From positions 1 to 35,562 of the forward strand of contig NZ_JACYVZ010000028.1 in the NCBI RefSeq assembly GCF_014857925.1: a stretch of DNA of 35,562 nt. The letters run 5' to 3'. The position numbers and the translations under genes were made by a program. Positions 1 through 7,789 of the stretch are shown here, one piece after another. The first letter of the stretch is position 1. The number at the start of each line of letters is the position of its first letter. The DNA comes from Cysteiniphilum marinum. GTDB lineage: Bacteria > Pseudomonadota > Gammaproteobacteria > Francisellales > Francisellaceae. The notes beneath the pieces were generated by a model. It saw nothing but the letters and a program-made list of their open reading frames with translations, ran no database searches and had not been told where the DNA came from.

Positions 1-125
1 ATCTGCGTTGAATGCACACCATACTTTGAGGAAATCTCATTAATCGTTAAATCGCCTTTTATCGCGTCCAAAGCAACCTTGGCTTTAAATTCTGCTGTAT
101 AGCTTTTATTCTTCTTAGCTGGCAT
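1..125 (-). CDS. IS3-family transposase OrfA, N-terminal part
   Basis: The reading frame starts at the ATG at 123-125 and runs off the window edge after 41 residues. The protein begins [20 protein letters not shown] and continues with an [11 protein letters not shown] helix-turn-helix segment, typical of the IS3/IS911 OrfA DNA-binding domain (transposase_8/HTH_Tnp_1 type). A strong AGGAGG ribosome site lies 5 bases upstream of the ATG, at 131-136. OrfA is normally fused to the DDE catalytic OrfB by a -1 frameshift, but that part is not in view. It differs in sequence from the IS3-type OrfA at the right edge, so two different elements are present. Confidence 0.8.
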   Translation of the reverse strand, partial: MPAKKNKSYTAEFKAKVALDAIKGDLTINEISSKYGVHSTQ

Positions 126-210
126 TTTTACCTCCTAACTTGGCACACAGTTTAACATTTTTGAGACGCTTTTTGTGTCTCTAACTGTGGTCCAAAATAT
201 GGGGAGTATT
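1..210 (-). mobile_element. Left end of an IS3-family insertion sequence (partial)
   Basis: The window opens inside an insertion sequence. It contains the first part of an orfA-type transposase gene on the minus strand and its upstream IS end. The outer end, read on the minus strand, is close to TACTCCCCATATTTTGG near 192-208, which is the style of an IS3-family terminal repeat. The other end lies outside the window, so the exact boundary and target duplication cannot be fixed. The element sits downstream of the sppA-like gene. Confidence 0.7.
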
Positions 211-213
211 ATA

Positions 214-229
214 TTGAGCTAAAGCTCAA
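214..229. terminator. Weak hairpin downstream of sppA
   Basis: TTGAGC-TAAA-GCTCAA forms a 6-bp stem with a 4-base loop just past the sppA stop codon (minus strand). No T-run follows on the minus strand, so it is only a weak terminator candidate. It lies next to the IS3 end. Confidence 0.25.
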
Positions 230-256
230 CGGGTGAGGGGGAAATTAAAACCCAGC

Positions 257-1174
257 CTATTGCAACTTCAAACCACTAGCTTCAGCTGCTTGATAGATTA
301 CCTCAGTACCTAGCTTTTGACTGATTTGATCAAAAACGCTCAATGGTTTAGTGAAGTTAACCACTTTCATATCATTAAATTTCTCGCGTTGTAAGCTATC
401 AACTGACGCAAATCCATCAATCAAGCCATATTTCTTAGCTTGCACACCTGAAAAAGGCATACCTGAGAATATCTTATCTTCTTGCTTTTTATCAAGACGG
501 TCGCCTCGTCCTGTTTTAACTGCATCGATAAATACTTGATGTGTCTCAGTCAGCATCGCTTCCATTTCTGATACTTGCGAGGCACTTTGCGGCTCAAATG
601 GATCCAAGAACCCTTTGTCTTTACCTGCGGTGTATAATCTGCGTTCAACACCGATTTTCTTTAATAAATCAACAAAACCAAAGCCACCCGCTCTGACACC
701 AATCGAGCCAGTAATTGTCATTTTATTGGCATAAATATCTTTAGCACCTGACGCAATATAATAGCCACCTGACGCACAAATATCGACACACACTGCATAT
801 AATGGCGTCTTAGAATATTTATTTTGCAAATAACGCATATGCTCATAAATATCATCAGATTGCACTGGTGAGCCGCCGGGGCTATTGATCCGTACAATCA
901 CCGCTTTGGTGTTTTTATTTTTAAAGGCTGCATCCAAACTATTATTGATGCGTGTGGCATTGGCATTGCTATCATCAGCAATTACACCATCAATCTTAAC
1001 TAAAGCAATATGGTTTTCATTCTTCACCGGTTTACTGCTAAAGCCTTTAATCAAAAGTCCAATAATGATAATGGCAACGACTAACCAACAAAAGCGCCAG
1101 AATATACGCCAGCGACGTGCACGACGTTGCTCAAGAATGTAGGCATCCGCAATACGCTGTAAATGTTCAGACAT
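257..1174 (-). CDS. sppA: Signal peptide peptidase SppA, short (36K) type
   Basis: This 305-residue serine protease of peptidase family S49 is expected to cleave remnant signal peptides in the inner membrane, with its active domain outside the cytoplasm. One membrane segment lies at about residues 28-43, preceded by an Arg-rich cytoplasmic stretch. The ClpP-like fold follows: RINSPGGSP near 95-103, the nucleophile Ser135 in CASGGYY, and a Lys185/Lys187 region in YTAGKDKGFLDPF that fits the general-base lysine of the Ser-Lys dyad. The length matches single-domain SppA (about 300 residues) rather than the 67K double-domain form of E. coli. It follows aspS on the same strand after 82 bases and may be cotranscribed. 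Confidence 0.85.
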   Translation of the reverse strand: MSEHLQRIADAYILEQRRARRWRIFWRFCWLVVAIIIIGLLIKGFSSKPVKNENHIALVKIDGVIADDSNANATRINNSLDAAFKNKNTKAVIVRINSPGGSPVQSDDIYEHMRYLQNKYSKTPLYAVCVDICASGGYYIASGAKDIYANKMTITGSIGVRAGGFGFVDLLKKIGVERRLYTAGKDKGFLDPFEPQSASQVSEMEAMLTETHQVFIDAVKTGRGDRLDKKQEDKIFSGMPFSGVQAKKYGLIDGFASVDSLQREKFNDMKVVNFTKPLSVFDQISQKLGTEVIYQAAEASGLKLQ

Positions 1175-1256
1175 AGTATTTCCTTATTTGTTTAAAGAGA
1201 GATAAAACAACCATGGGTTTAATGGTAGATGATTTGATAGAAAAATACAGCTTAGT

Positions 1257-3032
1257 TTACGCTTTCTCAGTAATAACTGTTTTAATCGCAAGCTCTTGTA
1301 ACTGCTCATTTGAAACCTCAGCAGGCGCCTCGGTCATCAAGCAACTCGCTGTTTGTGTCTTAGGAAAAGCAATCACATCACGAATATTCGTTGTATGAGT
1401 GATTAACATCGTTAAACGATCTAAGCCAAAGGCAATACCACCATGAATTGGTGCGCCATACTGTAAAGCATCTAGCAAGAAGCTAAATTTCTCTTTGGCT
1501 TCTTCTTCATTAATCCCTAATAGCTCAAACACTGTTTGCTGCATTTGTTGATCATGGATACGGATAGAACCACCACCAACTTCATAGCCATTGATCACCA
1601 TATCATAAGCGCGAGATAACGCCTTTTCAGGATGTGATTTAAGCTCATCGACATTATCCACTTTTGGCGCAGTAAACGGATGATGTAATGCATAAAGCCT
1701 GCCATCCGCCTCTTCAAACATAGGGAAATCAACGACCCATAATGGTGCCCATGCTTTGGTGTGTAGCTTCAAATCTTCACCAATCTTAACGCGTAGCGCG
1801 CCCATTGAATCATTGACAATATTGGCTTTACCCGCACCAAAGAAAATAATATCACCATCTTTGGCTTCTGTGATTTCAAGCACTCTTGTCAATGCTTCAT
1901 CTGAAAGATTTTTGACAATGGGTGATTGCAAGCCTTCTTTGCCTTTTGCCATCTCATTGACCTTGATATACGCCAAACCTTTAGCACCATAGATCCCGAC
2001 AAACTTGGTATAATCATCAAGCATTTTGCGTGTTAGCAGAGCATTGCCATTAGCTAAACGCATTGCAATGACACGTGATTTTTCATCATTAGCAGGTGCT
2101 GAAAAGACTTTAAACTCTTCATTTTGCATAATGTTTTTAACATCAATGAAGTGCAGCGGAATACGTAAATCAGGTTTATCGGAACCATATTTAGCGATTG
2201 CTTCAGCATAGCTAATCACTGGAAATTGTGATGGGAAGTCTGCATCTGCCGTTTGTTTAAATAAACGACGAACCATATCTTCCATCAAGTTCATCAGTGT
2301 CTTTTCGTCAATAAATGATGCCTCAATATCAATCTGAGTAAATTCAGGCTGTCTATCTGCACGCAAATCTTCATCACGAAAACATTTAACGATCTGATAA
2401 TAACGATCAAAACCAGATACCATTAATAGCTGTTTAAACAATTGTGGTGATTGCGGCAACGCATAAAACTTACCATGATGATTCCTACTTGGTACCAAGT
2501 AATCACGCGCACCTTCCGGTGTTGCCTTAGTTAAAAACGGCGTTTCAATATCCAAAAATCCATGTTCATTTAAATATTGACGGACAAATTGTGAAATACG
2601 AGAGCGTTGGATCAAGCGATTTTGAATTTCAGGTCGTCTTAAATCGATATAACGATATTTCAAACGCACATCTTCGCCAACGTTTTGGTGTTCATCTAGC
2701 TGAAAAGGAATAGTCTTCGCACGATTAATAAGCTCTAAACTTTGCCCAATAATTTCAATCTTGCCACTGGCTAGGTTATTATTCTCCTGACCAAGAGGGC
2801 GCAATTTCACAAGACCTTTGGCTTTAATAACATATTCATGACGCACATGATCCGCTTGTTCAAAAACCTTCGCATTTTCTGGTTCATAGACCAATTGCAC
2901 AAGGCCTGTACGATCACGGATATCTAAGAAAATAACGCCCCCATGGTCACGACGACGGTGCACCCACCCACATATTTCAACGGTTTTATCAACCAAAGAC
3001 TCATTTACTTCTGAACTATAATGACTACGCAT
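1257..3032 (-). CDS. aspS: Aspartyl-tRNA synthetase
   Basis: This class IIb aminoacyl-tRNA synthetase (591 residues, the usual bacterial length) charges tRNA-Asp. The N-terminal OB-fold anticodon-binding domain covers about residues 15-105. Class II motif 2 is seen as [16 protein letters not shown] near 218-232 and motif 3 as GLDRL at 536-540. The bacterial GAD insertion domain lies between them. The ATG start has an AAGGA ribosome site 6 bases upstream. His30 in RRRDHGG is the residue found in non-discriminating AspRS such as that of Pseudomonas aeruginosa; discriminating enzymes such as E. coli's have Leu here. The enzyme may therefore also charge tRNA-Asn, but this rests on one position. 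The nearest downstream gene is the sppA-like protease. Confidence 0.97.
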   Translation of the reverse strand: MRSHYSSEVNESLVDKTVEICGWVHRRRDHGGVIFLDIRDRTGLVQLVYEPENAKVFEQADHVRHEYVIKAKGLVKLRPLGQENNNLASGKIEIIGQSLELINRAKTIPFQLDEHQNVGEDVRLKYRYIDLRRPEIQNRLIQRSRISQFVRQYLNEHGFLDIETPFLTKATPEGARDYLVPSRNHHGKFYALPQSPQLFKQLLMVSGFDRYYQIVKCFRDEDLRADRQPEFTQIDIEASFIDEKTLMNLMEDMVRRLFKQTADADFPSQFPVISYAEAIAKYGSDKPDLRIPLHFIDVKNIMQNEEFKVFSAPANDEKSRVIAMRLANGNALLTRKMLDDYTKFVGIYGAKGLAYIKVNEMAKGKEGLQSPIVKNLSDEALTRVLEITEAKDGDIIFFGAGKANIVNDSMGALRVKIGEDLKLHTKAWAPLWVVDFPMFEEADGRLYALHHPFTAPKVDNVDELKSHPEKALSRAYDMVINGYEVGGGSIRIHDQQMQQTVFELLGINEEEAKEKFSFLLDALQYGAPIHGGIAFGLDRLTMLITHTTNIRDVIAFPKTQTASCLMTEAPAEVSNEQLQELAIKTVITEKA

Positions 3033-3351
3033 TTTTTATCCTTTTACACTTAAATCACAAATACTAAACTTTAAAAGACATATCGACCGATAAGCATATA
3101 CAAATATGTCACAGATAACAATTATTGAGACTGGGAGTTTTGCAAATTTATGTTTTAACTTATAGCTATGACCATATTCCCGCCTATTTTGATTGCGTAA
3201 ACGTTGGCTGAGCGTAAGTCGAAGCCTCTGTAAAGTTTAATCTTCCTAAGTTTACCCACTTCGACTGTTGCTCAGTGCACCGCTTCGACTTATGCTCAGG
3301 ATATGGTGAGCACTTATGGGTAAATATTTAGTCTTAGCCTAATGTATTAAA
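3033..3351. other. Intergenic region upstream of aspS
   Basis: No gene is visible in these 319 bases. The part near aspS is AT-rich and should hold its promoter, but I see no well-formed -35/-10 pair. The part near the DUF924 gene holds a cluster of short repeats at 3208-3299, listed separately. Confidence 0.6.
3208..3299. repeat. Intergenic inverted/direct repeat cluster (TTCGACT...GCTCAG type)
   Basis: CTGAGCGTAAGTCGAAGC at 3208-3225 is repeated in inverted orientation as GCTTCGACTTATGCTCAG at 3282-3299, with one mismatch. A third, partial copy, CTTCGACTGTTGCTCAG, lies at 3259-3275 in the second orientation. Together the outer copies could form a long stem. This looks like a REP- or MITE-like repeat of the chromosome rather than a gene part. 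Confidence 0.7.
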
Positions 3352-3888
3352 TTAAAAACCGGCATGCTCAAGCAAAAACGCTTCTTCCTTATCGCTCGAG
3401 ACTCGCCCTAATTGCGCATTGCGATGTGGGTAACGTCCAAAGCGATCAATAATCGCTTTATGCGCTATTTCATACTCCAAACTTTGGCTATTGCCTAACT
3501 CAGTATAAAGTGCCAATGCATGTTGATGGACTAGCTTTGACTCACTATGCATATAGGGCAAATATGCAAATGAACGCTCACTATCACTTAGTGTTTGATC
3601 CAACTTCAACAGCACCAACTCTTGTGCTAAGACCAAAGCCAATGAATCATAAGCAAAGGCCTCTTTTGTATTTCTAAAAATATTGCGCGAGAATTGATCT
3701 AATACAATAATTTCTGCCAAGCGCCCCTGCGCTGTTTCGCGCCATGCAAACAACTCACCACGAGATGCCGCTTTGTGAACCATTAAAAATCGATCTTTAA
3801 TGGTTTGATCTAATGCATCACTCTTTGCAAACCAGTCTTGTGCAGTTAGCTCTTTAAACCAAAAGTCTACAACCGCTTGATAGTTCAT
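3352..3888 (-). CDS. DUF924 family protein
   Basis: This 178-residue cytoplasmic protein matches the DUF924 pattern: an opening VVDFWF, then WFAKSDALDQTIKDRF, a central LAEIIVLDQFSRNIFR, FAYLPYMHSE, and a C-terminal IIDRFGRYPHRNAQLGR. Its biochemical role is not established; the family is a helical, TPR-like fold. It is the last gene of a probable four-gene operon (DUF4404 gene, HolD-like gene, rimI, this gene), 26 bases after the rimI stop. No strong terminator was found after it; the repeat cluster at 3208-3299 follows. Confidence 0.85.
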   Translation of the reverse strand: MNYQAVVDFWFKELTAQDWFAKSDALDQTIKDRFLMVHKAASRGELFAWRETAQGRLAEIIVLDQFSRNIFRNTKEAFAYDSLALVLAQELVLLKLDQTLSDSERSFAYLPYMHSESKLVHQHALALYTELGNSQSLEYEIAHKAIIDRFGRYPHRNAQLGRVSSDKEEAFLLEHAGF

Positions 3889-3914
3889 AAAACGCCCCTT
3901 GAGTTTGTTAATTT

Positions 3915-4391
3915 TTAAAAATAATGCGTTGAGTGCTGGATTTGTAACGTTGCTTGCAACACCAGTGCATCCTCATGTGTCTCACCAACGCGATAATAGT
4001 TCTTACGCACTGAAATTTCTTCAAAGCCGTATTTTCTATAGATGCTAATTGCAGGGATATTGGTGACTCTCACCTCTAAAAACAACTTCTCAATCTGCTT
4101 ATAAGACAAATGATTCATCAAATAGGCCAATAGTTTTTGCCCAAACCCTTGATGTTGGTATGATTTCGCTACTGAAAAATTAAGAATTTCGGCCTCATCA
4201 AAAATCACTGAGGTAACCGCAAAAGCAATCAGTTGATGATTAAGATCAAATAACCCCCATGTCTCTGTATGCGCAGACAAGATACTATCTTTCATTTGTG
4301 ATGCTGACCATGGGTATTCAAATACCTCACGCTCAATATCCATCATCTGTGGTAAATGGTTTTCACCTAATGGCAAAATCTGATACTGCAT
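3915..4391 (-). CDS. rimI: Ribosomal protein S18 alanine N-acetyltransferase (RimI-like)
   Basis: This 158-residue GNAT-fold acetyltransferase is expected to acetylate the N-terminal Ala of ribosomal protein S18. The features fit RimI: IEREVFEYPWSASQM near residues 19-33, AEILNFSVAKSYQHQGFGQKLL (acetyl-CoA-binding loop QHQGFGQKLL) near 67-88, then LFLEVRVTN, AISIYRKYGFEEISVRKNYY and a final EDALVL. The start overlaps the end of the upstream HolD-like gene by 29 bases, so the two are translationally linked, as holD-rimI are adjacent in E. coli. Confidence 0.85.
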   Translation of the reverse strand: MQYQILPLGENHLPQMMDIEREVFEYPWSASQMKDSILSAHTETWGLFDLNHQLIAFAVTSVIFDEAEILNFSVAKSYQHQGFGQKLLAYLMNHLSYKQIEKLFLEVRVTNIPAISIYRKYGFEEISVRKNYYRVGETHEDALVLQATLQIQHSTHYF

Positions 4392-4782
4392 AAAGATTCA
4401 TCATGGTTTGTTTTTTTACCTCGGCACGATTGAGTTCATTAAACTTAAGCGCATAACACCTATCATGCAAACTTTGATCTAACAAGGTTTTTAAAGTTAA
4501 GTTTTCATCATAGAGAATTATCGCACTTGAGGCTATATTTTTTTCTCCTTGCGCTTGATCTTTTTCAATAAAACATACTGAAAATTGTGTAAACATCGCA
4601 TTTATAAGCGCTTTAACACGGTCGCGTTGTTCCAAGGTGGATATAATCACGCTCAGTTTATTCGCAATAATATGTATCTCATCTGCTAGTGGCTCTTCTT
4701 TATGAGCAAGATTATCTTTAGCATACCAACGCGTAATGGCTAGATGCTGTAAAATGGCATTTTGGCGCTCATCTTCGGTCAT
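4363..4782 (-). CDS. holD: Probable DNA polymerase III psi subunit (HolD-like)
   Basis: This 139-residue protein is divergent. Its N-terminus, AILQHLAITRWYAKDN, resembles the E. coli psi segment QLQQLGITQWSLR that binds the chi subunit. Towards the C-terminus, FNELNRAEVKKQTMMNL matches the pattern of the psi tail helix. It lies directly before rimI and overlaps it by 29 bases, the same neighbour as E. coli holD. Psi links the clamp loader to chi and SSB at the replication fork. The middle of the protein is too diverged for me to align with confidence. It lies 5 bases after the DUF4404 gene in the same operon. If not HolD, it is an unrecognised operon partner of rimI. Confidence 0.55.
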   Translation of the reverse strand: MTEDERQNAILQHLAITRWYAKDNLAHKEEPLADEIHIIANKLSVIISTLEQRDRVKALINAMFTQFSVCFIEKDQAQGEKNIASSAIILYDENLTLKTLLDQSLHDRCYALKFNELNRAEVKKQTMMNLYAVSDFAIR

Positions 4783-4787
4783 GCAAC

Positions 4788-5108
4788 TTAGATCCCAATA
4801 CTCGATAATAGATTACAAATAGAGCGCACGGTATGTGTCAGCTTTGGATGACTTACCTCATACTCAATGATCGCCTGTTCAAGATCACTAAAATCTGCTT
4901 CTTTAGGGTCTTGTAGTTTACTCATTTCCACTTTTTGTTTCGTCAAGTTGGCAATTTCAAGCGCTTGTGCTTTTTCGCTCTCAGGCAAAGATTTCAGTTC
5001 AATTTGTAACTGATCTAACAACTCGGATAAATGCTCAGTATCGTCAAAGTTTAATTTATCTGATGTTTTAAGAATTTCTTTGATTTTAGCGATTGTATCT
5101 TGTGGCAT
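4788..5108 (-). CDS. DUF4404 family protein
   Basis: This 106-residue, acidic, helix-rich protein probably forms a coiled coil. The LNFDDTEHLSELLDQLQIEL stretch near residues 19-38 and the C-terminal LEQAIIEYEVSHPKLTHTVR with final ISSIGI-like end are the DUF4404 hallmarks (LEEAIERFEASHP...NMGI in other members). The function is unknown. It is the first gene of the operon leading to rimI and the DUF924 gene. It has a good AGGAG ribosome site and a clear sigma70 promoter upstream. Confidence 0.7.
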   Translation of the reverse strand: MPQDTIAKIKEILKTSDKLNFDDTEHLSELLDQLQIELKSLPESEKAQALEIANLTKQKVEMSKLQDPKEADFSDLEQAIIEYEVSHPKLTHTVRSICNLLSSIGI

Positions 5109-5139
5109 AGCTTGCTCCTAGCGCCTTTTGGTTGACTTT

Positions 5140-5168
5140 ATTCTAGGTGTTCAGCGCCTGTTTGACAA
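5140..5168 (-). promoter_or_regulatory. Sigma70 promoter of the DUF4404-holD-rimI-DUF924 operon
   Basis: On the minus strand TTGTCA (5163-5168) and TAGAAT (5140-5145) are separated by exactly 17 bases. The predicted transcription start is about 25 bases before the DUF4404 ATG. The -35 box directly abuts the glutaminase stop codon. Confidence 0.7.
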
Positions 5169-6158
5169 TTAACTTACTGGGAATAAATTAATTTTATTTT
5201 GACAACGCAAAATACTGTCGTAATTATGAATACTATAACGTTCAACAAGACGCTTGCACACTTCGATTGCTTTAAAAGAGTTGCCATGTTTATCCAAGCG
5301 CGGTGAGTAAATCGCAATACCCATCAAATCAGGAACAACAACATAAATCCCACCAGAAACCCCACTTTTAGCAGGCAGTCCAATCGAGAACGCCCACTCA
5401 CCTGAGTAATCATACATACCACACGAATACATTAATGATAAGCAATTTTTAACAGTCTCTGGTTTAAATATTTCTTCTTTTGTCACGGCACAACTACCGG
5501 CATTGGCAAAGCTTGCTGCAATCGTTGCTAACATCTCACTATTAAGCTCAATCGAACATGCCTGAAAATATAAATTAAGCGTACGATGCAAATCGGTATT
5601 TTTCGGAAAAGCTTGATGCTCACGCATAAAATAACCCAAAGCATAATTACGATCTGCCGTTTCTTTTTCTGAGTTATATACGGCATTATTGAACGTGATT
5701 TTCTGACTATCTGCCAACTTATAAAGCGCTTGCATAATATGATTAAAGCGATCTGCTGGATTGGATTTACGCTTGATCATCGAGCATGACATAATCGCAC
5801 CTGCATTAATCATCGGATTATGCGGCAAACCTTCATCATTTAATGTTAACTCATTGAAGTTTTTGCCACTTGGCTCACGTCCGATATGCTTATGCACATG
5901 ATTTAATCCATTTTCTTCTAGTGCCAGTGCGTACAACACAGGCTTCACCATCGATTGCATACAAAAGCGCGACTTAAAATCACCAACGCTAAACTTTCTT
6001 CCATCAACCGTGCACACAGAGATGGCAAACTGATCAGGGTCTACTTTCTTAAGCTCAGGAATATAGCTTGCCACTTTGCCTTGTTCATTAGATTGTAAAC
6101 TTGCATGAATATCACTTAGATAAGCACAGAACTCTTCGAATTTTTCGTCAGAAATCAT
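5169..6158 (-). CDS. glsA: Glutaminase A
   Basis: This 329-residue serine-dependent glutaminase (beta-lactamase-like fold) hydrolyses L-glutamine to glutamate and ammonia in the cytoplasm. The catalytic SxxK motif is Ser69-Met-Val-Lys72 in FCMQSMVKP. Other family signatures are GREPSGKNFNEL, GLPHNPMINAGAI, YNSEKETADRNYALGYFM, and the C-terminal GLPAKSGVSGGIYVVVPDLMGIAIYSPRLDKHGNS, the last two holding substrate-binding residues. The length is close to the E. coli enzymes (308-310) plus a short C-terminal tail. It is monocistronic by spacing: 190 bases separate it from the next gene upstream. With the amino-acid permeases nearby it suggests use of amino acids as a carbon or nitrogen source, or acid resistance. 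Confidence 0.93.
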   Translation of the reverse strand: MISDEKFEEFCAYLSDIHASLQSNEQGKVASYIPELKKVDPDQFAISVCTVDGRKFSVGDFKSRFCMQSMVKPVLYALALEENGLNHVHKHIGREPSGKNFNELTLNDEGLPHNPMINAGAIMSCSMIKRKSNPADRFNHIMQALYKLADSQKITFNNAVYNSEKETADRNYALGYFMREHQAFPKNTDLHRTLNLYFQACSIELNSEMLATIAASFANAGSCAVTKEEIFKPETVKNCLSLMYSCGMYDYSGEWAFSIGLPAKSGVSGGIYVVVPDLMGIAIYSPRLDKHGNSFKAIEVCKRLVERYSIHNYDSILRCQNKINLFPVS

Positions 6159-6349
6159 TATTTTAATTTTATATTTTAGCTATTGAAAATACAGCTTATT
6201 CTATACTTATCGCCAAGTATTTTACAGGCTTTATTGCTTTATACTTTGACCATCACGAAAATTAATGTAAGTAATTATTTTCTTTAAGTTTTTTCTTGCT
6301 TACTTATCACAGTTCAACTTTCTTAATTTCGTAAACTCTAGCTATCTAC

Positions 6350-7024
6350 CTATAGCTTTTTTATTACAGATATAACCCAGTCAGGATTATACTTCCCCGT
6401 ACACTGATCACTTTCAGAAAACATATCCCATAAAAATGCACATAGATATTTAACCTCATCATATCCTTTAAATTTAAATATTCTGTTAACTCTAAGAATT
6501 TCATGATTTAAATATTGCAGCCTAATCTGTGCGCCGCAATTATGACTTTTAATTCTCAAAAGATAATAAACAAATGACTCATATAAAGTTAACATTTCAG
6601 TAAGTATCACATCTCTCCGGTATAGGTCATCTTCTAAAGTATTCATTACATCATGCCACCGCTTTTTTGTACTTGAAGTTTTTTCACTAAAAAAATATTC
6701 GAATTTTATTTCTCCTTTTTTCAACTGCTTTTTAACCTCAAAATGCACCTTGCTAATCCAAAGCAACTCACTTAGAATCCTATCTTTAAACTCAAGATAT
6801 ACTACAATCATTTGCTTTTTTAATGCGTGCTTTTCAAGAATTCCTGGCAAGAATATAACCATTAACCAAAAGATAAAACTTACCAAATATCCCGATGATA
6901 AACTTGCAACAATATGGTTATTAGCATAAAAATAAAGGCTGATTATGGCAGTTATTGCAATAAACATTAAAACCACTAAATGCTTATGTCTTTTTATCTT
7001 AACCACTACTCCATTTATATTCAT
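6350..7024 (-). CDS. Unrecognised membrane protein with two N-terminal TM segments
   Basis: I do not recognise this 224-residue protein. After a basic N-terminus (residues 1-15) there are two hydrophobic segments, about 16-33 (VLMFIAITAIISLYFY) and 44-63 (SGYLVSFIFWLMVIFLPGIL), then a roughly 160-residue, mostly helical cytoplasmic part rich in Lys, Leu and aromatic residues. A good AAAGGA ribosome site precedes the ATG. It follows the HEPN-like gene by 54 bases on the same strand, so the two probably form a unit. Base composition is visibly more AT-rich than the flanking housekeeping genes, which suggests transfer. A membrane-anchored effector or partner is possible but unproven. Confidence 0.75.
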   Translation of the reverse strand: MNINGVVVKIKRHKHLVVLMFIAITAIISLYFYANNHIVASLSSGYLVSFIFWLMVIFLPGILEKHALKKQMIVVYLEFKDRILSELLWISKVHFEVKKQLKKGEIKFEYFFSEKTSSTKKRWHDVMNTLEDDLYRRDVILTEMLTLYESFVYYLLRIKSHNCGAQIRLQYLNHEILRVNRIFKFKGYDEVKYLCAFLWDMFSESDQCTGKYNPDWVISVIKKL

Positions 7025-7078
7025 TTACTGCATCCTTTTCTAATAACTTCATAGGTGTAGCCTATAGCTAGTATAGTA

Positions 7079-7678
7079 TTATAAATTTGTATAATTAATC
7101 CCTATTTCAAATTCATTCATGGTATTCCCATTATAATTCTTCTGGGTCGGTCTACATAATTTTGGTGATGGTAATAAACTGCCGCTTAATGCCTGATCGC
7201 GATAGTAAAAAATGTTACAAGCATAAAGTGCAGCCATTGATTCTAATAACCTAAAAAGATTAGCATTTTGATAGTTGGTATGTCGACGATGCTTAATTTG
7301 ATTATTTACATCCCACCATGATGGTGTTTTTTTGTCAAAATCATACTCTTGATTTATCACTTGCCAAGGAGTTAGCGACTCAATCGAAAACCTTGGGATT
7401 TTAACAACAAACTCACTTATTCCTGCACAATATTTTTGTAAAAATTTAATATGCTCATGTATATTTTTGCACTTTTGACTATGACGTTTTTCAAGAAGCT
7501 TTAATAAAGTCTCAACCTCACCCACAAAAGATGTAATCAATCGTAAAATTTCAATTGAATATGTCTGATAATTATCAGAACATATTTCAACATACTTTGC
7601 CAAATAATCAACATCAGCCTCTAGCACAAGAAAATAATTCCAGTAATGTAACTCATTTGCTGTGGTTAAAATTCCCAT
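7079..7678 (-). CDS. Unrecognised HEPN-like protein
   Basis: This 199-residue, mostly helical protein has no signal peptide or membrane segment. Residues 121-152 read WWDVNNQIKHRRHTNYQNAN and then a helix, LLESMAALYACNIFYYRD. This pattern (Trp-Trp, Asn, Lys-His-Arg, then Tyr..Ala..Leu) is common in HEPN-type and related uncharacterised proteins found near defence genes. A classical Rx4-6H RNase motif is not evident, so nuclease activity cannot be claimed. It is the first gene of an AT-rich pair with the two-TM protein downstream, and is divergent from the ABC exporter across 111 bases. The gene is real by length and a plausible ribosome site (AAGGTG); its function is unknown. Confidence 0.7.
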   Translation of the reverse strand: MGILTTANELHYWNYFLVLEADVDYLAKYVEICSDNYQTYSIEILRLITSFVGEVETLLKLLEKRHSQKCKNIHEHIKFLQKYCAGISEFVVKIPRFSIESLTPWQVINQEYDFDKKTPSWWDVNNQIKHRRHTNYQNANLFRLLESMAALYACNIFYYRDQALSGSLLPSPKLCRPTQKNYNGNTMNEFEIGINYTNL

Positions 7679-7789
7679 AAGACAACACCTTAGACCAAAC
7701 TATTAATACAGATTATAGCAAGTAAGTCTAAAATGTACCCGAAAAACATTTTAGCTTGAGAATTTATTGTATTTCAGGATAATGCTTAT

